Shown in pieces: positions 35,840 through 43,640 of a stretch of 64,000 nt of DNA (positions within the stretch are counted from its first letter, which is position 1; each line of letters opens with the position of its first letter). Under the pieces are notes generated by a model, which did not search any database, was not told the DNA's origin, and saw only the letters and a program-made list of their open reading frames with translations. The translations under genes and the position numbers were made by a program. Source of the stretch: Ruegeria sp. HKCCD4315 (GTDB lineage: Bacteria; Pseudomonadota; Alphaproteobacteria; Rhodobacterales; Rhodobacteraceae); assembly GCF_013112245.1 (NCBI RefSeq), contig NZ_WVRN01000001.1, positions 3,042,501 to 3,106,500 of the forward strand. The letters run 5' to 3'.

Positions 35840-36021
35840 TCGAGCTGCCGCGCCTCATCGATCAGCATGACCGGGATCCCGTTGCGAATGGGAAAGGCCA
35901 GCCCGGCAGCTTTTGACACAAGCTCTTGTTTTTCCGCGTCATAGTGCAGAGTGGTGTGGGTCTGCGGGCAGATCAACGCTTCGAGCATATGCCGATCAAA
36001 AGCGTGGTCAGAGTCGGTCAT
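35836..36021 (-). CDS. Trm112-like protein (YcaR/UPF0434 family)
   Basis: 61 residues: [47 protein letters not shown]. Small zinc-ribbon-like fold; eukaryotic and archaeal Trm112 is an activator of methyltransferases. Only one Cys is left of the CPxC pattern (CPQT), so zinc may be absent. It overlaps the LON-domain gene upstream by four bases (ATGA), forming a small operon. Confidence 0.85.
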   Translation of the reverse strand: MTDSDHAFDRHMLEALICPQTHTTLHYDAEKQELVSKAAGLAFPIRNGIPVMLIDEARQLD

Positions 36022-36659
36022 TGTAGTTTTTCCTCATTCGATCCGCCGCGCATGGCGAATTCAATCAGCGTCACCAAGGTCTCACGCCGGGTGCGCAGGC
36101 AGGGGGCCTCCAAAAGAGCTTGTTTTTCTTCGGGATCGAAATCCAAAAGCATGGACAATGAGTTCACAAGCAACTCATCCTCTGCGTCTTTCATAGACTC
36201 CCAATCGGTCGACAATTGCCTGGACAAAAAGAAGCGTTCCAAAAGGGTCAGGAATTTTGTGCGATTGAACCCGTCGTCTTTCTCGGCCTTACCAAGATCG
36301 CGATCGAATCCATCCCACGAGACAGCACACCGGCGATAGGGTGTGAACGCGTCCAACTCTGACACAATGCGGAAGCGGGACACTCCGGTCAAAGTGATCA
36401 GATAGCGACCGTCTTCTGTTTCGGAAAACTGCGTTACACGCCCTGCACATCCAATGCGGTGCAGCTTTTTCTCGTCACTGATCGAAGGGTTCGGCTGAAC
36501 CATTGCGATCAGTCTTTCCTTGGTTTTCAGCGCATCGTCCAGCATCTGTAGATAGCGCGGCTCGAAGATATGCAGAGGCAACGGCGACCGAGGCAACAGC
36601 AGTGCCCCGGGCAAAGGAAAAACGGATACCGTATCCGGCAGGTCGGCGGGATGCATCAT
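36018..36659 (-). CDS. LON substrate-binding-domain protein
   Basis: 213 residues made of a LON N-terminal (ASKHA-less substrate-binding) domain alone, without ATPase or protease parts: [28 protein letters not shown] at residues 13-40, [30 protein letters not shown] near 68-97. Such stand-alone proteins are widespread; function is unknown, perhaps substrate handling. It is flanked by a thioredoxin-TPR gene (27 bases upstream) and Trm112-like gene (overlap), a neighbourhood conserved in related bacteria as far as I recall. Confidence 0.88.
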   Translation of the reverse strand: MMHPADLPDTVSVFPLPGALLLPRSPLPLHIFEPRYLQMLDDALKTKERLIAMVQPNPSISDEKKLHRIGCAGRVTQFSETEDGRYLITLTGVSRFRIVSELDAFTPYRRCAVSWDGFDRDLGKAEKDDGFNRTKFLTLLERFFLSRQLSTDWESMKDAEDELLVNSLSMLLDFDPEEKQALLEAPCLRTRRETLVTLIEFAMRGGSNEEKLQ

Positions 36660-36686
36660 GTACCCAATTCTAGCTCTGATCAGAGA

Positions 36687-37601
36687 TTAGGCAAATATCA
36701 TCGAGCTGAGTTTGCGACGCCCGTTCAGAACGATCGGATCATTGGGTTTGAGCGCATCAAAAATGGTAAATAGCTGCGCCTTAGCTGCGCCGTCATTCCA
36801 CTCACGGTCCCGGCGGAACAGCTCCAGCAGTTGCGACACTGCCTCCTCCACTTCACCGTTTGCGTGCAGGGCCTGGGCCAGATCAAACCGGGCTTGTTGG
36901 TTTTCAGGATCAGCCTCAACAGCAGCCGTCAGTTCAGCAACAGGGCCTGCATCCGCGGCCTGCTTGGCCAGCTCTAGCTGTGCATGAGCAGCCTCCAGCT
37001 CGGCGGATGTCGAAATCTCGGCCGGGGCGCCATTCAGGATCGCCTCGGCCTGTTCCAGATCGCCGGTGGCGATATGCGCACGCACCAAGCCGCCATAGGC
37101 CGCCGCGTGGTTGGGGTCTTCACCCAGAATGGCTGAAAAGGTCTGCGCCGCGTCTGCAGCCGCGCCTTCGGTCAGCATTTCCTCGGCGGCTTGCACGGCA
37201 TCATCCAGCTGACCGCCTGGGCTTTCACCGCCAGCCGCTTCGATTACACGGTCGACAAACGCCTTGATCTCGGACCCCGGCAGTGCGCCCTGAAACCCAT
37301 CGACCGGTTGGCCCTTGAAAAAGGCGTAAACGGTTGGAATCGACTGGATCCGCATTTGCGAGGCGATCATCTGCGCCTCATCCACGTTGATCTTGACCAT
37401 CTTCACCGCGCCTTTTGCGGCAGTTACGGCCTCTTCCAGCATTGGACCCAAAGTTTTGCACGGACCACACCAAGGTGCCCAGAAATCAACGATAACGGGT
37501 GTTTCCTGCGAAGCTTCGACCACGTCGGCCATGAAAGTGGCCTCGCTCCCGTCTTTGATCAGATCGGTGGCTGGGGCGTCTGCGCCGTTCAGAAGGTCCA
37601 T
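36687..37601 (-). CDS. Thioredoxin-TPR co-chaperone (CnoX/YbbN family)
   Basis: 304 residues. Thioredoxin fold at 15-125 with the redox motif FWAPWCGPCKTLGPML (WCGPC kept, unlike E. coli CnoX, which has SxxC) and IPTVYAFFKGQPVDGFQGAL, followed by a C-terminal TPR-like helical region (about 145-290). In E. coli, CnoX protects substrates under chlorine stress and passes them to chaperones. The intact CGPC means it could also reduce disulfides. ATG 37601 was chosen; GTG 37610 would add three residues. Confidence 0.88.
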   Translation of the reverse strand: MDLLNGADAPATDLIKDGSEATFMADVVEASQETPVIVDFWAPWCGPCKTLGPMLEEAVTAAKGAVKMVKINVDEAQMIASQMRIQSIPTVYAFFKGQPVDGFQGALPGSEIKAFVDRVIEAAGGESPGGQLDDAVQAAEEMLTEGAAADAAQTFSAILGEDPNHAAAYGGLVRAHIATGDLEQAEAILNGAPAEISTSAELEAAHAQLELAKQAADAGPVAELTAAVEADPENQQARFDLAQALHANGEVEEAVSQLLELFRRDREWNDGAAKAQLFTIFDALKPNDPIVLNGRRKLSSMIFA

Positions 37602-37676
37602 GGCAATCACTCTCTCGTTCGAACTTGCGCCCTATATGCAATCGCTTGCAGCAGAAACCAAGGGCAGAGTTACATC

Positions 37677-38465
37677 TCAGACGTCAAAGGTCGCAAAGAC
37701 CGGAGCATGATCGCTGGGCTTTTCCCACCCGCGCGCGTCCCGCAGGATGCGGCTGGAATGGCCTGCGTTGGAAATATCCGGCGTGGCCCAGACATGATCC
37801 AGCCGTCGCCCTTTATCCGCTGCATCCCAGTCGCGTGCGCGATACGACCACCAGCTATAAAGCTGCCCCTCGGGAATATCCTGCCGCGTAATGTCGACCC
37901 AACCACCTGCGTCCTGTGTTTCAGCCAGATGTTCAACTTCGATCGGTGTGTGCGAGACAACCTTGAGCAGTTGTTTATGCGACCAGACATCATCTTCACG
38001 CGGGGCGATGTTCAGGTCGCCGACCAGAATGGATTTCTGAGGCTTCTCCGCATGGAACCAGTCGCGCATGTCGGTGAGGTAATCGAGTTTCTGGCCGAAC
38101 TTCTCATTCACATCCCGATCCGGCACGTCACCACCTGCCGGGACATAGAAGTTGTGGATGGTAACACCGTTTTCCAACCGTCCGGCGATGTGGCGCGCGT
38201 GGCCCAAACCGGCGAAATCCTTGTCGCCCACCTCCTCCATCGGTAGGCGCGACAGGATCGCGACGCCGTTATAGCCCTTCTGACCGCGCGCAACCATGTG
38301 GGTATAGCCCAGCTCGGCAAACCCTTCCGTCGGGATCTTTTCGACAGGCGATTTACATTCCTGCAGGCACAAAACATCCGGCGCTTCGTCCTGAAGTAGC
38401 TTCAGCACGATGGGCTCGCGCAGGCGGACCGAGTTGATGTTCCAGGTGGCAAGGGTGAAGGGCAT
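37677..38465 (-). CDS. xth: Exodeoxyribonuclease III
   Basis: 262 residues, Mg-dependent AP endonuclease/3'-5' exonuclease of base excision repair. Motifs: LATWNINSVRLR (Asn), VLCLQECK (Glu metal ligand), GYNGVAILSR, SILVGDLNIAPREDDVW (Asp/Asn), RRLDHVWATPDI and the catalytic His in PSDHAPVFATFDV at the C-terminus. It lies at the edge of the accessory islet and runs away from it. Confidence 0.94.
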   Translation of the reverse strand: MPFTLATWNINSVRLREPIVLKLLQDEAPDVLCLQECKSPVEKIPTEGFAELGYTHMVARGQKGYNGVAILSRLPMEEVGDKDFAGLGHARHIAGRLENGVTIHNFYVPAGGDVPDRDVNEKFGQKLDYLTDMRDWFHAEKPQKSILVGDLNIAPREDDVWSHKQLLKVVSHTPIEVEHLAETQDAGGWVDITRQDIPEGQLYSWWSYRARDWDAADKGRRLDHVWATPDISNAGHSSRILRDARGWEKPSDHAPVFATFDV

Positions 38466-38683
38466 GGGGGAATCCTCTGTCGCGGTTGGGCGGAGGTTAG
38501 CGTGGTGTGGGACGGGGTGCCATGGGAAAAGGCCCCAAAAGCCAGGTCAACGAATGACCGCTATGCGGGACTTTTCTGCCTTTCAATTGTTCACCTCAAA
38601 GGTCTGCTTCATCGAAGTAAACAACACTAGCCCACAAAAGCAGGTTCTTTCCAGCCATTGACTATCGAAGGAGCTTTAGAGCT

Positions 38684-38734
38684 ATGGTGGCGACTAGCGC
38701 ATTTATTCAGGCTGATAAGCGCACTCATGGTTAA
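38684..38734 (+). other. Short upstream ORF with strong ribosome site before the toxin-like gene
   Basis: ATG 38684 follows AAGGAG (38668-38673) and reads MVATSAFIQADKRTHG, stop TAA at 38732-38734, only 11 bases before the ATG of the toxin-like gene, which has no visible ribosome site of its own. It could be a leader that couples translation, or the true start of the downstream gene displaced by a frameshift (the downstream frame is open from 38719). The 38466-38683 stretch otherwise shows no gene. Confidence 0.4.
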
Positions 38735-38745
38735 CCATTTCTAAA

Positions 38746-39654
38746 ATGCTGAACGGCACAATTGTGTGCCGAACAAAAGGCCTAGTGTGCGATGTGACCC
38801 TGATTGAACCCCAAGAATATCGAGAAGCCTTTGTGCAATATCTGCGCAAGGGCACGCCAATCCGTTTTGAGACGAAGAACGCCAAACCTGCCACCCACTA
38901 CATCTGGCGAACGCGTCGCGATGGTAAGGTTCGGTCAGCACATGCCGAACGCGAAGGCCAGATTTTTTCATGGGACAATCCACCAGAAGGCGGACACCCT
39001 GGGGAAGACTACGGTTGCCGTTGCACGGCGGAACCATATTTCGCCGAGGTTTCCGAGTTTATGGAAATTGCCTTGCAGGGTGTCGCAGGTAGTGGTGCCG
39101 CTTGGAGCAGTAGTGATTTTGTGAACCACTATTACCGTGGCAATGGTCGAGGCGTCACTGTACGCGAGACCGGCCACCTTTCCGCAATCGTCAGTCAATA
39201 CATGGCTTTGGTGGATAAAAACCTGAAAGACCAAGTTGAGAGGGCAGCTCGCGAGAAGCGCGATGGCAGTTTCTCTGATACGTTTTACAACACCTATGGC
39301 ATGACAGGTGTCGTTTTCAGTATTGGTGATACAGTGATCGGCGGGGAATTTTCAGTGAACGTCGAAGAACAGCATGGTGTGCTGGCCGTTGAAGGCTCAA
39401 TTGAGTTCTATTTGAGGGACGAATTTGCTGATCCGGCTGATATAGGTGTTGAAGTCATTGATCCAGGAGAGACGATTTTTGAGAACATACACAGGCCGCT
39501 AGATAACTACCTTCGGGGGCGCACCGGCCTTCCACCGCGTGGTCCTCAACGGCTCGGGATTCAAACTGGTGAACCGTATTCAATAACTGACGATTGGTCG
39601 GGAACCTTGAGAGGACAAATCTACCTAGACCCTGCGCGAAGTGCCTATGGATAA
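38746..39654 (+). CDS. MuF/SPP1-gp7-motif protein with possible colicin-M-like C-terminal toxin domain
   Basis: 302 residues, function not recognised with certainty. Residues 52-98 carry the phage minor-head (Mu gpF/SPP1 gp7) motif: IWRTRRDGKVRSAHAEREGQ, FSWDNPPEGGHPGEDY and the CRC at 91-93. These motifs are also used in polymorphic toxins. The C-terminal part (about 175-302) is beta-rich. It has DEFADP at 225-230, IHRPL with His249-Arg250, and TGEPYSI at 274-280, an order that recalls the colicin M phosphatase (D-x-Y-D, HR, GTPYEI). The spacing differs, and Tyr is replaced by Phe. No signal peptide or membrane helix. Base use is clearly richer in A/T than neighbours. The stop overlaps the next gene by eight bases (ATGGATAA). 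Confidence 0.6.
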   Translation: MLNGTIVCRTKGLVCDVTLIEPQEYREAFVQYLRKGTPIRFETKNAKPATHYIWRTRRDGKVRSAHAEREGQIFSWDNPPEGGHPGEDYGCRCTAEPYFAEVSEFMEIALQGVAGSGAAWSSSDFVNHYYRGNGRGVTVRETGHLSAIVSQYMALVDKNLKDQVERAAREKRDGSFSDTFYNTYGMTGVVFSIGDTVIGGEFSVNVEEQHGVLAVEGSIEFYLRDEFADPADIGVEVIDPGETIFENIHRPLDNYLRGRTGLPPRGPQRLGIQTGEPYSITDDWSGTLRGQIYLDPARSAYG

Positions 39655-40141
39655 ATTCCGCGTCCTTTTCGTTACCGGAACATGTGTTGCAATTTTTGCA
39701 ATCGCCTTCTCTTGGGGTGTTCCAACACGCTGCGTTCAGCTTCCGAACGGTATGAATATCGGCAAGCAAGCCGTGATCGACCTGAACAGGCCATATTTCA
39801 TACCCGATATTGTCCCAAAGTTCAGAAACGGACGGTCGCTACTACCTGGAGACGCATGGCCGTTCTTTACCACAGAAACAACAGTTCACGGGCTTGCGCT
39901 AGAAACCGATCCCGAAGATGATTTCTGGTTCGCATGGCGTGAAGACACTGGTTTGGTCCTAAAGAAAGAAAACCTTTCGCTTTATGAAACGCTCGTTTCC
40001 GAAGCTGGCGCACCGATGGGCAACAAAGGTATCAATGTCGTAGGTTCTCATGTCGTGATGATGGAACTGCAAAGACGACCGGAATATGCCAATCAAACGT
40101 GTCGAACGCGATGGGTAACAATCGGAACGGGTAATCTCTAG
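39647..40141 (+). CDS. Inner-membrane-anchored periplasmic protein, candidate immunity protein
   Basis: 164 residues, no family recognised. One N-terminal transmembrane segment (about residues 6-24, LFVTGTCVAIFAIAFSW) followed by a soluble domain that would face the periplasm, with Cys29 and Cys152 able to form a disulfide. It overlaps the toxin-like gene by eight bases, typical for toxin-immunity pairs. The colicin M immunity protein Cmi is also a membrane-anchored periplasmic protein, so topology fits, but no sequence similarity is claimed. ATG 39647 is used; GTG 39641 would add two residues. Same A/T-rich character as the preceding gene. Confidence 0.5.
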   Translation: MDKFRVLFVTGTCVAIFAIAFSWGVPTRCVQLPNGMNIGKQAVIDLNRPYFIPDIVPKFRNGRSLLPGDAWPFFTTETTVHGLALETDPEDDFWFAWREDTGLVLKKENLSLYETLVSEAGAPMGNKGINVVGSHVVMMELQRRPEYANQTCRTRWVTIGTGNL

Positions 40142-40281
40142 GCCGCAACCGCCTCAGCACTGTTTTTCGCCATTTTTATATTCCGCACGGTGGTCGCGTG
40201 CCATTTGCCGCCCCGCGCGTTCAATTCCGGCGCGATCTGGCGAAGGGATGCAACACAGCCGACCTTCGCGCGTCGCGCAGC
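40138..40281 (-). pseudogene. Remnant of the C-terminal end of a serine site-specific recombinase
   Basis: The minus-strand reading ends SLRQIAPELNARGGKWHATT followed by VRNI. This matches the recombinase-tail pattern usually written as QIAAELN-RG-(x5)-GGxWHATTVRN, with the x5 segment deleted. The catalytic domain is absent, and an open frame further right runs through the terminator at 40328, so no full gene exists. It shares a CTAG stop palindrome with the candidate immunity gene. It is evidence for past site-specific integration at this locus. Confidence 0.5.
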
Positions 40282-40327
40282 ATAGTGCATTTTGGGCTCT
40301 AAGCAGCCATCTTGCCAACCACCCCAC

Positions 40328-40354
40328 AAAAAAAGCCGGGCCATTCGGCCCGGC
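40328..40354 (-). terminator. Strong intrinsic terminator on the minus strand
   Basis: GCCGGGCC (40335-40342) / GGCCCGGC (40347-40354), loop ATTC, followed on the minus strand by seven Ts (40328-40334). It ends either the candidate sRNA or readthrough from the response-regulator gene. Confidence 0.85.
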
Positions 40355-40411
40355 AGTCCAACAGGGAGGTGCATGTCATAACCCGGACATGCGCGGGTTG
40401 GGAGTAACCTA
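40328..40411 (-). ncRNA. Candidate small RNA with CCUCCC anti-Shine-Dalgarno motifs
   Basis: On the minus strand a sigma70-like promoter (TTGACT at 40442-40447, 18-base spacer, TGTACT at 40418-40423) precedes about 84 bases that end in an intrinsic terminator. The RNA would carry ACTCCC and CACCTCCC stretches able to pair with ribosome sites, and two mutually exclusive stems: AACCCG/CGGGTT (40380-40385 with 40394-40399) versus GCATGTC/GACATGC (40371-40377 with 40386-40392). Rhodobacter sphaeroides has sRNAs with CUCCUCCC motifs (CcsR family). It could instead be a 3' leader or attenuator related to the regulator gene at 40459. Existence as an RNA is inference. Confidence 0.45.
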
Positions 40412-40458
40412 ATTATGAGTACAGGGTATCACTTTGATCCAAGTCAATCCACACCCAG

Positions 40459-41145
40459 TTAAGACACCAGCCGATATCCACCCGATTCTGTGACCAAAAG
40501 GCGCGCATTGGACGGATCGGGCTCGATTTTCTGACGCAGACGGTAGATGTGGGTTTCCAGCGTGTGGGTCGTCACACCGGCGTTATAACCCCAGACCTCG
40601 TGCAGCAGCACGTCCCGCGCCACGACGCCGTCGGTCGAGCGGTACAGGAACTTGAGAATGTTCGTTTCCTTTTCGGTCAGGCGAATTTTGCGGTCATCTT
40701 CGGTGATCAACATCTTCATCGCCGGTTTGAACGTATAGGGGCCAAGCACAAAGACGGCATCTTCTGACTGCTCATGCTGGCGCAGCTGGGCACGGATGCG
40801 GGCCAGAAGAACCGGGAATTTGAAAGGTTTGGAGACATAGTCGTTCGCACCTGCATCCAGCCCAAGGATGGTATCGGCATCGCTGTCATGACCGGTCAGC
40901 ATCAGGATGGGGCTTTTAACGCCTTGTTTGCGCATCAGGCGGCACAACTCGCGCCCGTCGGTATCAGGCAGGCCGACATCCAGAATGACAAGGTCATAGA
41001 TCGCCTCACGCGCACGTTCCATCGCCGAGGTCCCGTCAGAGGCTTCGAACACATCGAAATCCTCGGTCATTACAAGTTGCTCGCTGAGCGCCTCGCGCAG
41101 ATCCTCGTCATCGTCCACCAACAGGATTTTCTTGAGCTGAGCCAT
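40459..41145 (-). CDS. OmpR-family response regulator, CenR-like
   Basis: 228 residues: receiver domain (ILLVDDDEDLREAL, phospho-Asp in LVILDVGLPDTDGREL, Lys in DYVSKPFKFP) and winged-helix DNA-binding domain (RKIRLTEKETNILKFLYRS, EVWGYNAGVTTHTLETHIYR, SNARLLVTESGGYRLVS). The length and both domains closely resemble CenR of Caulobacter and Rhodobacter, an essential regulator of envelope genes; gene identity is probable, not certain. ATG 41145 follows GGAGG by nine bases. No kinase gene is adjacent, as usual for cenR. Divergent from ribA. Confidence 0.85.
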   Translation of the reverse strand: MAQLKKILLVDDDEDLREALSEQLVMTEDFDVFEASDGTSAMERAREAIYDLVILDVGLPDTDGRELCRLMRKQGVKSPILMLTGHDSDADTILGLDAGANDYVSKPFKFPVLLARIRAQLRQHEQSEDAVFVLGPYTFKPAMKMLITEDDRKIRLTEKETNILKFLYRSTDGVVARDVLLHEVWGYNAGVTTHTLETHIYRLRQKIEPDPSNARLLVTESGGYRLVS

Positions 41146-41307
41146 TTCCCGGTCCTCCAAACGCTTTTCCATCACTTGCGTGTGGAATACGAATTCAACA
41201 AGCTTTACTGCAATCGTTTCACGCCTTCGTGTCAGAGTTTGCAGAAATGTTTCACATTTCCTTTCGTAAGAGATAGGAAAAGGGCTGAACGTTGTAGGGT
41301 AACCTAG

Positions 41308-42399
41308 ATGAGCCTCACCCCCGATATTTCTGAATTGCTGGCCCGCGCACGGGCTGATCTGCGTATGGGTGTTCCCGTGGCCCTTACCGATGACAGTGGC
41401 TACAGCGTACTTGCTGTGTCTGCGGAAACGCTCAGCCCGCAGCGTCTGGCCGATCTGAAGGCATTGGGAACGCCGGTTGTGGCCATAACCGGACGGCGGG
41501 CCGAGACGCTAAAGGCACGCGCCTATGACGGAGATCTCGCGCGGGTTTTGGTTCCCGCAGATGCGGATATTACCTGGGTTCAGGCGGTGGCAGATCCTTC
41601 GGACGACTTGAACGCGCCGATGAAAGGTCCGTTGATGACCGAGCGGCAGGGCAATGCCAATCTGCACCGTATCGCAATCGCGCTGGCAAAATCCGCGCGT
41701 ATCCTTCCTGCAGCTGTGGTTGTTTCCATCGAAGACGGGCGTTCCTTTGCTGCCACGCACGGCCTGACATGCATCGATCACACGCGCGCGGCACCACATC
41801 TGGCAGATCGCAGCGCATTGCACGAAGTGGTTGCCGCGCGCCTGCCAATGGAAGTGTCCGAGGCCGGTCGCCTGCACATCTTCCGCCCCGAAGACGGTGG
41901 CGAAGAACATTATGCCGTCGAAATCGGCCGTCCAGATCGGGACAAGCCGGTACTGGCCCGTTTGCACTCGGCCTGTTTTACCGGCGACCTGATGGGCAGT
42001 TTGAAATGCGACTGCGGTCCGCAGTTACGCGGAGCATTGGCACAGATGGGATCTGAAGGCGCTGGTGTTCTGCTGTATCTCAATCAGGAAGGTCGCGGCA
42101 TTGGGTTGGCCAACAAAATGCGGGCCTATTTCCTTCAGGATCAAGGCTTTGACACGGTCGAAGCAAACCACAGGCTTGGCTTTGAGGACGATGAGCGCGA
42201 TTTCCGGCTTGGTTCGGACATTCTGAAGTCACTGGGGTTCAATTCAGTTCGTCTTTTGACAAACAACCCCGCCAAGATCGCCATGATGGAGCGGACAGGG
42301 ATCGCTGTAACCGAACGCGTGCCTTTGAAAGTGGGTGAAACGGCTCATAACCGGGGGTATCTGGCGACAAAAGCCGCGAAATCGGGGCATTTGCTTTGA
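41308..42399 (+). CDS. ribA: GTP cyclohydrolase II (RibA-type)
   Basis: 363 residues. Converts GTP to the first riboflavin intermediate. The C-terminal half carries the zinc site HSACFTGDLMGSLKCDCG (three Cys), catalytic LYLNQEGRGIGLANKM and VRLLTNNPAKIAMMERTGI. The N-terminal half (1-160) is RibB-like but lacks the DHBP synthase acidic motif DD-xREXE, so it is probably inactive as RibB. It overlaps the L,D-transpeptidase gene by four bases (TTGA). No FMN riboswitch is visible upstream. Confidence 0.9.
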   Translation: MSLTPDISELLARARADLRMGVPVALTDDSGYSVLAVSAETLSPQRLADLKALGTPVVAITGRRAETLKARAYDGDLARVLVPADADITWVQAVADPSDDLNAPMKGPLMTERQGNANLHRIAIALAKSARILPAAVVVSIEDGRSFAATHGLTCIDHTRAAPHLADRSALHEVVAARLPMEVSEAGRLHIFRPEDGGEEHYAVEIGRPDRDKPVLARLHSACFTGDLMGSLKCDCGPQLRGALAQMGSEGAGVLLYLNQEGRGIGLANKMRAYFLQDQGFDTVEANHRLGFEDDERDFRLGSDILKSLGFNSVRLLTNNPAKIAMMERTGIAVTERVPLKVGETAHNRGYLATKAAKSGHLL

Positions 42400-42896
42400 C
42401 CCCCAGCGATCTTGTGCTGACCCCGCGTGGCGTTCGGTTTCTGGGCAGGGTTTTCCCTTGCACCATTGGCAAGGGCGGAGTGAGCAAGTTCAAGCGTGAA
42501 GGCGATGGTGCCACCCCCACCGGGCATCACCGGATTGTCGGGATGCTATACCGCGCGGACAGGATTGCGCGCCCAACGTACTGGGCGCACCCGATTGGCC
42601 CTCAGGATTTATGGTCGGATGACGTATCTGACACCAACTACAACCACATGGTGGCCGCGCCTTATGCCTTTAGCCACGAAAAACTGCAACGAGCCGACCC
42701 GCTTTACGATCTGGTTCTTTTGACGGACTGGAACTGGCCTAATGCCGTCCCTGGGAAAGGGTCAGCCATCTTTTTGCATCAATGGCGCCGCCCCGGATTT
42801 CCGACCGAAGGGTGTGTCGCCTTTCGCCGAGATCACCTGCATTGGATCGCTGATCGCGTTGCCCCGGGAACCCGCCTGATTATTCCTGAGGTTTGA
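42396..42896 (+). CDS. L,D-transpeptidase (YkuD) family protein
   Basis: 166 residues. YkuD domain with the catalytic motif HQWRRPGFPTEGCVAF (His and Cys, HxxxxxxxxxGC type) near residues 128-143 and GEGDGATPTGHH-like substrate loop (REGDGATPTGHHRIVG). No signal peptide or lipobox is seen at the TTG start, which overlaps the ribA stop, so either export depends on another start or it acts in an unusual place. It converges with yggS, 17 bases overlap. Confidence 0.85.
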   Translation: MTPSDLVLTPRGVRFLGRVFPCTIGKGGVSKFKREGDGATPTGHHRIVGMLYRADRIARPTYWAHPIGPQDLWSDDVSDTNYNHMVAAPYAFSHEKLQRADPLYDLVLLTDWNWPNAVPGKGSAIFLHQWRRPGFPTEGCVAFRRDHLHWIADRVAPGTRLIIPEV

Positions 42897-43539
42897 CCCG
42901 TTCGCCGAAAATGGCCGAACCAACACGCACATGGGTTGCACCCAAGGCAATGGCTTGCTCGAAATCGCCACTCATCCCCATCGACAACCCCTCCAGACCG
43001 TTGCGTGCAGCAATCTTGGCCAGAAGCGCAAAATGCAAAGAGGGTTCTTCGTCGACAGGGGGAATGCACATCAATCCACACACAGGAAGATCGAGCGCTT
43101 TGCAATCAGCAATGAACTTATCCGCGTCGGCGGGAAGAATACCGGCCTTTTGTTCCTCTTCACCTGTATTGACCTGAATGAACAGATCAGGGCAGGTTCC
43201 CATCTCTTGCGCCAAGCGGGCCAGTGTTTTGGCCAGTTTGGGACGATCCACCGAATGAATCGCATCGCACAGTTCCATCGCCTGCCGGGCCTTGTTGGTT
43301 TGCAACGGGCCGATAAGGTGCAGATCAGTTCCTTCGAACTGCTCTTTGAAGGCGGGCCATTTGCCGGCGGCCTCTTGCACCCGGTTCTCTCCGAAACACC
43401 TGTGGCCCTGTTCCAGAACTGCCTGCACGCGTTCATTCGGCTGCACTTTGGACACAGCGATCAGTTTCACTGAACCAACCGGACGCTCGGATTTGGATTC
43501 TGCTTTGGCGATACGTGCGGTGATGTCTTGCAGCGACAT
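42880..43539 (-). CDS. yggS: YggS/PROSC-type pyridoxal-phosphate homeostasis protein
   Basis: 219 residues, single TIM-barrel with the PLP Lys in VKLIAVSKVQPNERVQ near residue 30; also FGENRVQEA, LHLIGPLQTNKARQAMEL, IQVNTGEEEQKAG, LSMGMSGDFEQAIALGATHVRVGSAIFG at the end. Involved in B6 balance, not an enzyme with known reaction. ATG 43539 follows GAGG; the longer in-frame reading is not supported. 3' end overlaps the convergent L,D-transpeptidase gene. Confidence 0.93.
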   Translation of the reverse strand: MSLQDITARIAKAESKSERPVGSVKLIAVSKVQPNERVQAVLEQGHRCFGENRVQEAAGKWPAFKEQFEGTDLHLIGPLQTNKARQAMELCDAIHSVDRPKLAKTLARLAQEMGTCPDLFIQVNTGEEEQKAGILPADADKFIADCKALDLPVCGLMCIPPVDEEPSLHFALLAKIAARNGLEGLSMGMSGDFEQAIALGATHVRVGSAIFGERVKPQE

Positions 43540-43590
43540 GGGATCCTCAATCTGTATTTGGCGCAGAAAAACACCAAGTCGGCACAAAAG

Positions 43591-43616
43591 AAAAGGGCGA
43601 GTCCGAAGACCCGCCC
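43591..43616 (-). terminator. Intrinsic terminator of the porin gene
   Basis: Minus-strand stem GGGCGGGTC / GACTCGCCC (43608-43616 and 43595-43603) with loop TTCG, then TTTTC. It lies 24 bases past the porin stop. Confidence 0.8.
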
Positions 43617-43640
43617 TCAAACCTTACGGTTCAGATCAGC

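Noticed and set aside
40138-40374. Full 78-codon minus-strand reading as a real gene
   Set aside because: It runs through a textbook terminator (40328-40354) and its right half (MHLPVGLPGRMARLFLW) has no similarity to the recombinase tail; only the left part is kept as a remnant.
41308-42399. Bifunctional RibBA annotation for the GTP cyclohydrolase gene
   Set aside because: The N-terminal half lacks the acidic DHBP synthase active-site residues, so only GTP cyclohydrolase II activity is supported.
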